A stretch of DNA of 35,504 bases, taken from positions 1 through 35,504 of the forward strand of contig CAJOEH010000011.1 in the NCBI GenBank assembly GCA_905233385.1, written 5' to 3'. The notes beneath the pieces are model-generated. The model ran no database searches. It was not told where the DNA came from and saw nothing but the letters and a program-made list of their open reading frames with translations. Below are positions 13,901 through 18,949 of this stretch, one piece after another; within the stretch, counting starts at the first letter, position 1; each line of letters begins with the position of its first letter. The DNA comes from an uncultured Oscillospiraceae bacterium. Its GTDB lineage: Bacteria; Bacillota; Clostridia; Oscillospirales; Oscillospiraceae. The position numbers and the translations under genes are program-made.

Positions 13901-15544
13901 GGCTACACCACGCCGTCCTCCTCCGGCATCGTCGCTACCGCGACCTATAACAACACCTACAACGGCAGCTACACGCCTGTCACCCGCAGCTCGAGAATTG
14001 CCAACCCCGGCGTCGAGTACGCTGTGATGGACAACGAGCCCGTCAACGAAACGCGCGGTGCAACCCGCGCCATCGGCGATGAGAACACCAGCCTGCCTGT
14101 TGCCGGCGCGGTTATGCTCGACGGCATTGGCCAGATCAGCAACAACGACGACGTCATGAGCTACCTTGCTCAGTACGGCGCGCAGAACTGCCTGGTCGTT
14201 CCGGCGAACGGATCCATCGTCTTCTACCTGACCGGCGGCAGCGCCGAGTCGCAGATCGCCATCGGCGCCTCCGCGCTGAACGGCACCGGCACGACCCTGA
14301 AGGTCTATCAGATCTCCGCGGTCAGCGGCAGCAGCGCGACCGGCACCGTCCTGCTCGAGCAGTCGCTCGTCTCCTCCACCGAGATGTACTTCGCCATCAA
14401 CGGCATCGCCTGGACCGGTGAGAAGTCCAACGTCCTGATGGTCCGCAACGAGGGCAGCGCCCCGATGCTCCTGACCAACCTGCGTGCCGTCACCGGCACC
14501 GTGGAAGGCCACATCTCCACCGGCGGCACCGAGAGTGTCGGCAACGCGACCAGAGGCATCACCCGCGGCACCGATAACGAGCTCGAGATGGTCATCGATT
14601 CCAGCGCGATCCTCGCCGGTATCGCCGGCGTGCAGTCGATCAACGAAGGCACGTTCGACGAGACCCCGGTCGATCCGGTTGACCCGATTGATCCGGTCGA
14701 GAGCGACATTGTCCTGCGCGGCAACAGCATCAGCCTGAACGGCCAGATCGACGTCAACTTCTACGTTGACGTACCGGCTGACCTGCTCGATGCAGGCGTC
14801 TACGCGACCCTCGACGGCGTGCGTGCCGACTTCACGGAAGGCACTTACGGCACGATGGTCAGCAAGAAGCTGCCCGCCAAGGAGATGAACACCAAGGTCA
14901 CCATGAAGCTCTACGCGGCAGACGGCACGCCGCTCACGTTCCTGAACGGCGGCGCGGCAGTCACCGAGCACAGCTACAGCGTCCAGGATTACCTGACCTA
15001 CGTGATCGGCAATCCCGCGACCTACGGCGAAGAGCTCGTGAAGCTCTGCAAGGCCATGAGTGACTACGGCTCCTACACGCAGCTCGCGCTTGACTTCGAC
15101 GTGGAGAACGCCAAGGCTATCTACCTGGCAGATGAGATCGCAGCCGTTACCTGCACGGGTTGTGACTACAGCTTCACGCCGAACACCGAGCACATCAGCT
15201 TCCTCGGTGCGAGCGTCGTGACCGAGAGCGAGACCGCGATCCGTGTCTACTTCGCCCTGAGCGGCGAGGGCTTCACCGCCACCGTTGACGGCGAGCCCGC
15301 AGCCATCCAGACGAACGAGAGAGGCACCTTCGTTGAGATCGCCAATATCTCTGCGAAGAACCTCGGCGACACGCATACGATCTCGATCACCAACGGCAGC
15401 GAGACCGTCACGGTCTCCGACTACAGCGCATACAGCTACGTCCAGAGTGTCCTCAGCTACGCAGGCGCTTCCGACAGCCTCAAGCTGGCGGTCAAGGCTC
15501 TCAAGCTCTACGGCGACCTGGCAGCTGCGTACTTCAACAAGTAA
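1997..15544 (+). CDS. Giant secreted multidomain protein with Endonuclease I domain
   Basis: The ATG at 1997 is preceded by AAGGAGG at 1982-1988, giving 4515 residues. The frame is open from 1826, but that part crosses the promoter and the repeat element. Residues 1-31 are a signal peptide ending ASAA. Then follow a beta-sandwich region, two Big_3-like Ig domains (about residues 179-257 and 516-594), at least seven InlB-B-like units with an (F/Y)xGW core (near nt 2870, 4300, 5030, 8810, 9620, 10620, 11660), and four Big_2-like units (near nt 8510, 10360, 11390, 12850). Interspersed are Tyr/Ser-rich beta modules of about 120-150 residues. Residues about 3740-3970 form an Endonuclease I (PF04231-like) domain: WNREHTWPNSKG with His3832, MMLRPTS, RGN, RGDIAR and GRNDAVQRITG..N.FVDYPE. 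A PVDPVDPIDP linker (about residue 4224) leads to a C-terminal tandem module shared with the first secreted protein. No LPXTG or SLH anchor is seen. It probably acts outside the cell on DNA; binding partners of the other modules are unknown. Confidence 0.88.
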   Translation: MKLTKRLLAMLLTVVMVLTMLPAIALTASAATTIVSWNAASRNANTGYSASSGTGTLTQSAATTTAGTGGSSGTYYGNWASGNTIILSGLDLSSYSNITASIQLRYRNSGTLTVSTSTNGSSYSNLSTTYSVTNSLQTFTPSGIPSDAKYVKFTITGTSGNLWIGPISLSGDAVSTKTLSSIALSGTYPTTFAQNGTFSHEGMTVTATYSDSSTADVTSSATFSGYNMATAGNQTVTVSYTEGGTTKTATYGITVNAPTPAGTLTLTEAGTTRATVSSGYNVGDTYTLPSTATNYPTDTSYNTFIGWYNGSYSHASTAPSGANFYAPGAAYTMTSSAVTLKAVYAKSSGSTTSTSVSSWATGDYYLIQKYGSSWYAMSGTGTVVTSVDVTSAVTEGTNAVTIDLTSNVWTSAMEYTVGGSSSAATIQNKSNSSYVGGNSSTSFSTTNSNKWTTTATGGGFKYEYSSRAILYRSGYDFRNYSTGNYNASGYGTGVLFMVPVGTAGSTTNYQTDFATLSSIALSGTYPTTFTQGDAFSSSGIVVTATYSDSTTADVTSSATFSGYNMSNTGSQTVTVTYVEGGVTRTATYTITVNAAVTYNITLSQTTGGTISSSSTLTGLNSGATAVISAAPATGYQLDSWTVSGTGSSYTGTNPITVTVGTAPVTVSATFSKINYTITYESAPSGGSIGIAKRSTQTLTANYGDPVDVTVTPDSDHGVGTSITVTDTTNNVAVSTTQSGNVFTFTMPAGNVTVASNANTFTVLPTYNATFIADGDTMTTLADSGHEGDSITLPTVAQMTALSKDTINYFDGSSNNTYTFVGWAPVSAINAPTGTQPTGYIAAGGSYTFGSADVQFRAIYANGSGGDGFKLSMTVSGTTYYALGNVTNKAVPTTTDSAEAAVFYLEDAGSGQSYLYYIYNDTNYYITHNSSGSTDIVRASGNSTKNPWAIGGSGNNITFTSTVQSTRKLSFDATNEVFKAYASPSSNYTFTKVPASSYLTEHLDAGNACTVTFYDTDGTTSLQSGTVYEGQTPSFTGTEPTKDPSGVHYYEFIGWNTSANQSTAVTLTAIGSSESTRSYYPVFTEHTATFTLSFSGRTTVATEGSYQSTVLTPSLTTAQTGCSATISSVSATYSSGSASIASFTTTGNVLTVTGVAEGSVTLNVTVTYDGGLTETASVTVTVVAGSGVSAGGYKLITKDNTYSDSSEADSYDWTGEYIFVGRRHGASQYINTLEILTPTWTDATTATIPDGSGSAPNATEFTLVPANADVFGSVTVLDSTDGAVKIKALHTGEADYGTDPETTGQGYVFDRIINLTDSSNNDLTNNYVLVFDRVDEVNNYYTIRIKGTNYYLSNTSTSGSGDNHIGGIANPENSSSTALLWYLSWATNVDAITASESGDTTETPDMIMVQSVTALSSGHRAVLFNQGGNGTIGWFRVYGSTSYNAQLNNANAGYNLFLYGKNIPFEAEIIYDDVERNTTTSKITVPYTYQAETGLDTILLEGLLDPESYPGWTVLNSGIPTWSLVGAYNSNGTTFTPQASVSAISNTQNAEFHVANWVEGDIGKYYVVQVDYQVRDTDGVVHDVQHSAMIVVGDADKTYNTVINEASSLDHTGSWTVPSRVGTSGVDLNAYVVDNFSTIYSARSIPENYTLTQPSTWTYTSQRDYTYSISGEGIVTWTPANILKDDVVVVTATASLTYTNPETSAVTTETVNAGTFTLYVNRLAYTAEVQDANDSSNTTIPYAATAFEVTLANFQNNDGHSPTDIYEGSTTYYSINSPTEWNWSASTVGGVSVPVTKDPSTGAATLNVTGLATGTQVIVRATNVIATSNTTYGVHTTVTVAGAIFTVGEDNSLAAVNDNFVLDFDRNAVLNVMANDRNADGATISAIGGTNASMAAIGTGANAGKIVFTVPSGQLTTATYTFTYTLSKSGETDSTATVTVKPSSAIYYEDNNTDFFTYTDGTKGKWSEVGADNAWLQDASAAADGYDAANNSLTWSAGVAHKANVGKTTDYGSSSATETWPTMEFSFVGNAFAISMMRNNYTGLIAVYVDGTKVKNLPTAYGATGGATGYDPNADHGGFIYNSSDSNYGMPAFYWAAESGNAGTHSVKVEVLYSSMYDHSVVEGTKAGNYDVYIDGVTIYNPISGTTAYKYISFRDTVLETGSLGIPTTQPHNYAATLTPASLSIGTGHTGTLQLSLTDEGETVYSGYTVAYTSSDSSVAAVTTDSLDTTTGVTTATVSGLSEGTATITATISISGTVVATRTATVTVSETVYTVTYILPNGSQSIDYSNERIYLGTNVTHLTAAQLAEYNAHPYVFRGWAPAAVNDTMTQPGGLLDDNMMITLTGNATYYAVYTYGTTDNDFLLKTDLTNPLVDGETILIYEVEGVEGTSRYVLSNQDYSSTWLYNRSGTEAVPVNGIITKTNTELYWTVEATSGGFYLIDKDGKYLSATSTDGQLIVTDTPDEKAVWNATTTGVSGNNCVYIYNNEASPKYIQHYSGYAEFCAYTYDEAYANKNEMQIYVQQTNTLTYTTNLQSNITRYTVNYYVNGTAVSSEQVVEGNSPNFPSSVSGTFTELEGYSHDYTFLGWVEAAISPDTTTEPTILETGDTYAVNATTNFYAVFRYAGAASGSGFTLSYTNSGTTYYLGTDNGSGGVAVSTSSSNAATYGLEQIGTSEYYYLYYLSGADKIYLTGAAGSSSNTRTVTFSDANTQPDSGYYKWKVGSDDKFWCYNASNTEGGALQINTSDKTYAKMYTTEQWGAYTRTETSSVNSTFYATTLDEATPVEHDYAASISPTTLALHTGETGSVTATLTDGGSTVSAVPTYTTSDASVATVASDGTVTAVGNGSATITATYTVQGNDYTATCAVTVTTLATYTVTYMVNGSQYGSTESVTEGSSPSFTAPSYDVSGYNAHAYEFLGWKEGSALNADTTEAPTLYVAGNTHGISANTTYYAVYRYTEGGSATTAFGDLSNGGSAQYVIAANVSGTWYAMPNTNWGAKINGTEISNPGSSISSSAASNYAVTIAKSSSGYTISNGTDYLTYSSSTNLGTSSSAYYWSIGSGTKGSYRVESATSGRALVYRASTNNVFGGYATNNVTANGTEYYDVEIIPVGDSSSTTYYATTLNVAAAHTYVASISPTSLTLTAGNDSSVTGTLTDNGIATNAYTPVYTSSNSSYVTVDSNGYVSAEAAGSATITVTYTVDGSDYTATCAVTVNAVGTEYAASYYAQTGVTYSGGSRSGNTITLPTSASIPGTYNAHTYTLVGWTTDNSGTATSSSAEYEPGDEVTITEDTTFYPVFSYSEGSYGGTIDFSTLGLTDAAEYSGPANGNGFAISFTNGSTNTAYYNTGTAVRVYGGGSMTVTSSVGSITGISITCASGNVITAGTSNVGTLTVSGTTGTWTGSANSVTFTRGSGSGHWRIQSVTVTISGGSGGSGGTTVTKWAKATAAPEVGTEFIIASGTSALQNGSRSSATTALPSTTFSTDENGYIVTSTDNASGLVVANHTFELEDSSNHYLKSTNTASGNIYVHFNGSSKISIATGTTNSNTTITKSGDQFTVKRTDQTMYLSSTFTNSATSSLLDIYVATEVTEGGSGSGSGSGETTYTFTLAAQTVADNYVGTASVSPSSVNIGGNTATLSASLTNNGNTVSSGDYTVSYAITSGSAATLSGTTLTSGSSAGTVTVTATFQVGGNTVATATCDLVVVDPNASVTVNYVGGSTGYVYNWGTRGEAATFLTAPTSSYYTGSYSYSTLSALSGSSTATAAAIYNSALGSAIHSMLTSKQTSTTSYDGTKTLYKYTDCVGSNTSYMSSFYSGTQITNTWDNGSTWNREHTWPNSKGLNSSDENDIMMLRPTSVSENSSRGNTAYGQSSSYYNPNSEATSGLADLRGDIARLMLQHLMRWGNTSAFYGTSGVIESRAVLLSWMEADPVDTWEMGRNDAVQRITGVRNVFVDYPELAFILLGASVPSGYTTPSSSGIVATATYNNTYNGSYTPVTRSSRIANPGVEYAVMDNEPVNETRGATRAIGDENTSLPVAGAVMLDGIGQISNNDDVMSYLAQYGAQNCLVVPANGSIVFYLTGGSAESQIAIGASALNGTGTTLKVYQISAVSGSSATGTVLLEQSLVSSTEMYFAINGIAWTGEKSNVLMVRNEGSAPMLLTNLRAVTGTVEGHISTGGTESVGNATRGITRGTDNELEMVIDSSAILAGIAGVQSINEGTFDETPVDPVDPIDPVESDIVLRGNSISLNGQIDVNFYVDVPADLLDAGVYATLDGVRADFTEGTYGTMVSKKLPAKEMNTKVTMKLYAADGTPLTFLNGGAAVTEHSYSVQDYLTYVIGNPATYGEELVKLCKAMSDYGSYTQLALDFDVENAKAIYLADEIAAVTCTGCDYSFTPNTEHISFLGASVVTESETAIRVYFALSGEGFTATVDGEPAAIQTNERGTFVEIANISAKNLGDTHTISITNGSETVTVSDYSAYSYVQSVLSYAGASDSLKLAVKALKLYGDLAAAYFNK
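2531..2767 (+). repeat. Big_3-like repeat, copy 1 (DNA-level duplication)
   Basis: This 237-bp segment matches 3542-3778 in the same frame without gaps and with many identical blocks. Both encode LSSIALSGTYPTTF at the start and an ITVNA end. It is an intragenic duplication of one Ig-like domain. Confidence 0.75.
3542..3778 (+). repeat. Big_3-like repeat, copy 2 (DNA-level duplication)
   Basis: Second copy of the 237-bp unit at 2531-2767. The core SATFSGYNM and the surrounding TYSDS..ADVTSS block are conserved, while surface positions differ. Confidence 0.75.
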
Positions 15545-15578
15545 GAAAGGAGAAAAACCTTTCGGACTTCCTTGAAGG

Positions 15579-15619
15579 CGATCTCCGGCATCCCGAAAAG
15601 GCGGGATGCCGGGAGATCG
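15579..15619 (+). terminator. Strong hairpin after the giant gene (terminator-like)
   Basis: Arms at 15579-15595 and 15602-15619 form about 17 bp with a single bulged G. No T-run follows, so it may act as a 3' RNA-stabilising structure or an inefficient terminator rather than a canonical one. Confidence 0.5.
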
Positions 15620-15672
15620 GAACAAGCCCAATCCACAGAATGTCGCATTTGCAACAAATCACAAAATAACAC

Positions 15673-15701
15673 TTGCAATTAGCGATCGACTATGGTATAT
15701 T
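15673..15701 (+). promoter_or_regulatory. Promoter of the precursor-peptide gene
   Basis: TTGCAA at 15673-15678 and TATATT at 15696-15701 are separated by 17 bp, with TGG directly before the -10 box (extended -10). Transcription would start near 15708, about 28 nt before the start codon. This is one of the best-formed promoters in the window and fits strong expression of a small precursor. Confidence 0.75.
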
Positions 15702-15735
15702 GGGTTAAAGGACAAGAAGGCTGGTGAGGTATTTT

Positions 15736-15975
15736 ATGAAAAAAACATATCAAAAGCCAGAGCTGTTTTACGAAGATTTCACTTTGATGGATGCGATCAC
15801 CGCGCCGAAGTGCGGCGAGGGGACCGGCTATGCGCTGCTGAAGCAGGGCGACGTTATCAGCTGCTACGCGATCGACTATGACCTCAACTGGACCATCCTG
15901 ATGGATCCGCTCGTCGGCTGCGAAGAGATCATTGACGACATCGTCGCCGCAGGCAGCGGCACGCAGGCTTCCTGA
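15736..15975 (+). CDS. Candidate RiPP precursor peptide
   Basis: The ATG at 15736 is preceded by GTGAGG at 15724-15729. The GTG at 15724 would extend the peptide by four residues but leaves no binding site. The product is 79 residues. The N-terminus MKKTYQKPELFYEDFTLMD has the KPxLxxExF-type leader seen in many small Clostridia peptides encoded beside radical SAM enzymes; I recognise this by pattern and have not searched it. The first Cys is C26, with C43 and C62 further on, and the C-terminus is Gly/Ala/Ser-rich. There is no signal peptide or membrane segment. The next genes are an anchored protein, a kinase-like protein, two radical SAM/SPASM enzymes and a PqqD-like protein, which makes a modified-peptide substrate the most economical reading. 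Which residues are modified cannot be seen from sequence. Confidence 0.7.
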   Translation: MKKTYQKPELFYEDFTLMDAITAPKCGEGTGYALLKQGDVISCYAIDYDLNWTILMDPLVGCEEIIDDIVAAGSGTQAS

Positions 15976-16006
15976 AAAGCGAAATACAAGCTCATCGACA
16001 GAGAGT

Positions 16007-16026
16007 TTCTCTGTGCCCACAGAGAA
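16007..16026 (+). other. Small perfect hairpin in the precursor 3' region
   Basis: TTCTCTGT and ACAGAGAA flank a four-base loop. It lies 31 bp after the precursor stop codon and upstream of the larger terminator hairpin. It may protect the precursor mRNA 3' end. Confidence 0.4.
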
Positions 16027-16061
16027 GGGAACTTCTCAAAGCGGGCTTTACATCATACCTT

Positions 16062-16098
16062 ACAATGTGGGAGCCCGTCCGGGCTTCCACATTGTTTA
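16062..16098 (+). terminator. Terminator or attenuator between precursor and modification genes
   Basis: The arms ACAATGTGGGAGCCCG (16062-16077) and its complement (16080-16095) form about 14-16 bp with one G-T pair, followed by only three T. The stem is strong but the T-run is short, so partial read-through into the next gene (start at 16117) is likely. That would make much more precursor than enzyme message. Confidence 0.65.
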
Positions 16099-16116
16099 TG
16101 AAAGAGGGACGTCCCC

Positions 16117-16953
16117 TTGGCAAAGGATACGAAAAAGAATAATGACACGAAAATCACGATCATCGTCCTTGCGTTTGCTGTGCTGGTGATCGCCGCGATC
16201 GCTGCGGCGGTCCTGCTGTTCCCCTCCGGGCAGCAGCAGGAAGCGGAGCCGACCGAGCAAACGGAACTGCCGCTGGTGACGGAGGCGACGGAGCAGCCGA
16301 CCGAGGCGCCGGAGGAAGAGGCCTTCCCCTATGAGATTCCCGGCTTTACGCTGCTCGAGGACGTTCCGGCCGAGATCGTGGACGAGCAACTTTGCGTCCT
16401 CGGCGTCGGCAGGTATTCCGGCGCATATTTTGAGGACGGCAGTGACGAAGCCGTGACGGACGTCCTGGCGATCGTGGTCGAGAATATCCGGGAGGATTGG
16501 GTGGAAAACGCGGACCTGACGCTTTCCTGCGGGGAAGAGACCGCGCATTTCTCCGTCTCCGCGCTGCCCGGCCACCGCTGCGCCATCCTGCTGGAGCAAA
16601 ACCGCATGATCTACACCGAAGGGATGACGATCGGCAATCCAGCCTGTACCTTCTGCACCAACGATATGAGCGGAAAGAACGTGGATTTCAGCGCGGACTT
16701 CTCCCTGGAACCGCACGAGGGCGACGTCCTGGTGTTCCGAAATGTCTCCGGTCGTGATTTCGACGGCGACGCGGTACTCTACTATAAGAGCGTCGCGCCA
16801 TACGGCAAAAACGGCGAACTGCTTTATATCGGCGGCGTTGCCTACGCGTGCCGCTTCGAGGGACCGATCGCCGCGGGCGAAATGCGTCAGGCCACGCCGG
16901 CGCACTATACCATCGGCGGCTCCGCTATCCTGTTTATGACCTATGAATCGTGA
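16117..16953 (+). CDS. Membrane-anchored extracellular protein of the RiPP-like cluster
   Basis: The start is TTG at 16117, with GAGGG about 8 bp upstream; no in-frame ATG gives a better fit. The protein has 278 residues. Residues 1-12 are Lys/Asp-rich and cytoplasmic. Residues 13-35 form one hydrophobic segment (uncleaved anchor or signal). Residues 36-70 are a Glu/Thr/Pro/Gln linker, and residues 71-278 an extracytoplasmic beta-rich domain. That domain contains FRNVSGRDFDGDAVLYYKS, a GELLYIGGVAYACRFEG stretch and an ILFMTYES end. I do not recognise a named family. Four Cys occur in the outer domain (CVLG, LSCG, and two in ACTFC). The gene overlaps the next by 11 bp, so the two are translationally coupled. 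A role in handling, sensing or exporting the modified peptide is possible but is only inferred from position. Confidence 0.75.
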   Translation: MAKDTKKNNDTKITIIVLAFAVLVIAAIAAAVLLFPSGQQQEAEPTEQTELPLVTEATEQPTEAPEEEAFPYEIPGFTLLEDVPAEIVDEQLCVLGVGRYSGAYFEDGSDEAVTDVLAIVVENIREDWVENADLTLSCGEETAHFSVSALPGHRCAILLEQNRMIYTEGMTIGNPACTFCTNDMSGKNVDFSADFSLEPHEGDVLVFRNVSGRDFDGDAVLYYKSVAPYGKNGELLYIGGVAYACRFEGPIAAGEMRQATPAHYTIGGSAILFMTYES

Positions 16954-17833
16954 GATATCCGTTCGCCTCGGGGCGATCACGGTCGGTTATTCGGGCGAGC
17001 TTCCGGACTGGAATGAGAACAGTCTGGCGCGTCGCTTTCTGACCGACCGCGCGCCGGACGTCACCGTGCAGATCACCGCGGCAGACCGGCTCGAATTGCA
17101 GGACGGCACGATGCTCTGGGAAACCAGAGAACAGGTCGTCTGCGGGACGGAGAGCGGCACGGCGCATTATTATCGCAATATCTGGGATGAAGCGCCGTTC
17201 TTTGCCTGCCTGACGCGCCGCTCGGATGCGCCTGCGCAGTTGGACTTGCAGATCGTTCCGGAGAAAATGCTGCACAAGGATGCCGACCGCATGCTGCTTG
17301 GCCTTGTCGAGATGGAGCGGCTGTTCCACGAGCGCCGGCAGGCGCTGTTCCACGCGTCGTGGGTCATGCGGGAGGGAAAAGCACTGCTGTTTTCCGGCGC
17401 CTGCGGCGTCGGAAAGACCACGCAGGCAGAACTTTGGCATACCTTCCGCGGCGCGAGGATCGTCAACGGCGATAAGACCGGCCTGTCCTTCCAGGAAGGC
17501 GGACTGACCGCCTTCGGAACGCCGTTTTCCGGCAGCTCCCGCTACTGCGAGGACGAAACCGCGCAGGTAGCCGCGATCGTCCTGCTGGAGCAGGCGCCGA
17601 CCGATACGATCCGCAGACTGTCCGTGAAGGAAGCGGTGCGTGCGCTCGCGTCGCAGATGCCCTGCCAGAAATGGCTCGCGAGCGACGTGTCGGCGGTGCT
17701 GGAATTCGCCGAGCTTGCCGCGAGGCGTGTGCCGATCTACCTGCTGTCCTGCACGAAAGAACGATCCGCAGTCGACCTGCTGGATCAAACGCTGAAAGAG
17801 GAAGAAGCCAATGCCGGAACCACGGATCTCTAG
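16943..17833 (+). CDS. HPr-kinase-like P-loop protein
   Basis: 296 residues. The ATG at 16943 overlaps the end of the previous gene by 11 bp and has no clear ribosome binding site, which suggests coupled translation. The N-terminal 130 residues are poorly conserved. A Walker A motif, FSGACGVGKTT, lies at residues 150-160, preceded by ALFHASWVMREGKALL, as in HPr kinase/PEP-carboxykinase-like P-loop proteins. NGDK at 175-178 and PFSGSSRY at 194-201 sit where that fold places its acidic and loop residues. True HprK is about 310 residues and has a conserved N-terminal domain and an HPr-binding signature that I do not see, so this is a paralogue and not the carbon-catabolite regulator. Such kinase-like genes also occur in some lasso-peptide and other RiPP clusters. 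Phosphorylation of the precursor is a plausible but unproven role. The gene overlaps the following radical SAM gene by 23 bp. Confidence 0.75.
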   Translation: MNREISVRLGAITVGYSGELPDWNENSLARRFLTDRAPDVTVQITAADRLELQDGTMLWETREQVVCGTESGTAHYYRNIWDEAPFFACLTRRSDAPAQLDLQIVPEKMLHKDADRMLLGLVEMERLFHERRQALFHASWVMREGKALLFSGACGVGKTTQAELWHTFRGARIVNGDKTGLSFQEGGLTAFGTPFSGSSRYCEDETAQVAAIVLLEQAPTDTIRRLSVKEAVRALASQMPCQKWLASDVSAVLEFAELAARRVPIYLLSCTKERSAVDLLDQTLKEEEANAGTTDL

Positions 17834-18923
17834 ATATCTGCACGCCAAGGCGGTCGCGCAGCATATACCGATCAACGGCACGTTTGAGCTGACGGCACGC
17901 TGCAACTTCAACTGCCCGATGTGCTATGTGCATCTGAGCGCGGAGGAGCAGCAGCGGCGCGGCAGAGAGCTGACCGGCGACGAGTGGATCGATATCGCGG
18001 AACAGGCAAAGAAGGCCGGAACGGTTTTCCTGCTTTTGACCGGCGGTGAGCCGACCGTCCATCCGGACTTTGTGCAGATTTATGAGCGCTTGAGCGGGAT
18101 GGGCTTTTACCTGAGCATGAACTCCAACGGCAGACTGTTAGAAGGGGATATCCTGGAGCTCTTCAAGCGCAAGCCGCCGGAACGGCTCAACATCACGCTA
18201 TACGCGGTCGACAACGAGGGCTACCGGAAACAGTGCGGCGTCCCGGCCTACGATCAGGTCGTACGGAATATCCGCGCGCTGCGCGAGGTGGGCGTAAACG
18301 TCCGCGTGAATTTGACCATCACCCCCGCCAATCAGGAAGAAATGGCGGAACTGGTGGCAAAGGGGAAGGAGCTCGGCGCGGTCATCATGGGCACGACCTA
18401 TCTATGGCCGCAGATCCGCGTCGACGAGACTTTCGTCGGCAAATCTTTCCGACCCTCGCCGGAGGAAGCAGGCAGAGCAATGGCTGTGTACGACAGTTTG
18501 CGTCTGTCCCACGGGGAATACATCGCCCGCGGAAAGCAGCTGCTTGCGGGCATTCCGCAGCAGGCACCGACGGAAGAGGACTGCGCGCTAGGGATGCCGA
18601 TGCGCTGCCACGCCGGACGGGCGACCTACTGGATCGACTGGCAGGGGAACATGATGGCCTGTGCAATGATGCCAAAGCCTGCCGCAAACGTTCTGCAGGT
18701 CGGCTTCGACAAAGCATGGGAGAACCTGCGCAGAGGGATCGCGGAGATTCGCCTGCCGCCGGAATGCGCCGCCTGCGAATACAGGAGGATCTGCAATCCC
18801 TGCGCTGCGAAGTGTTATACGGAGACCGGCAGCTTCCACACGAAGCCGGACTACGTCTGCCGCTATACGATGAGCTTCCTCGACGCGATGCGCGAAGTGA
18901 TTGCAAAAGAGCAGGACGGATAA
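17811..18923 (+). CDS. Radical SAM/SPASM peptide-modifying enzyme 1
   Basis: 370 residues. The ATG at 17811 is preceded by a GAGGAAG site within the end of the upstream gene. The radical SAM cluster motif is C31-x3-C35-x2-C38 in CNFNCPMC. The GGEP motif (residues 78-81) is the usual SAM-binding signature. The C-terminal SPASM region is intact: C266-x12-G279-x4-C284, then C319, C322, C328, C331, C335 and C350, enough ligands for two auxiliary [4Fe-4S] clusters. Such enzymes cut SAM to a 5'-deoxyadenosyl radical and modify peptide or enzyme substrates in the cytoplasm. The neighbouring PqqD-like protein and precursor-like peptide point to peptide modification. The exact chemistry (thioether, C-C bond, epimerisation or other) cannot be read from the sequence. 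The next gene is a close paralogue starting 26 bp after the stop codon. Confidence 0.92.
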   Translation: MPEPRISRYLHAKAVAQHIPINGTFELTARCNFNCPMCYVHLSAEEQQRRGRELTGDEWIDIAEQAKKAGTVFLLLTGGEPTVHPDFVQIYERLSGMGFYLSMNSNGRLLEGDILELFKRKPPERLNITLYAVDNEGYRKQCGVPAYDQVVRNIRALREVGVNVRVNLTITPANQEEMAELVAKGKELGAVIMGTTYLWPQIRVDETFVGKSFRPSPEEAGRAMAVYDSLRLSHGEYIARGKQLLAGIPQQAPTEEDCALGMPMRCHAGRATYWIDWQGNMMACAMMPKPAANVLQVGFDKAWENLRRGIAEIRLPPECAACEYRRICNPCAAKCYTETGSFHTKPDYVCRYTMSFLDAMREVIAKEQDG

Positions 18924-18949
18924 CGCACCCGTTCTGAAGGAGAAACGAT

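Noticed and set aside
12716-15631. Minus-strand open frame of 971 residues over the 3' end of the giant gene
   Set aside because: It lies opposite the Endonuclease I domain and the C-terminal module, which are clearly coding on the plus strand.
16943-17833. Catabolite-repression HPr kinase (hprK)
   Set aside because: The P-loop fold looks similar, but the usual N-terminal domain and signature are not seen and the gene is embedded in a peptide-modification operon.
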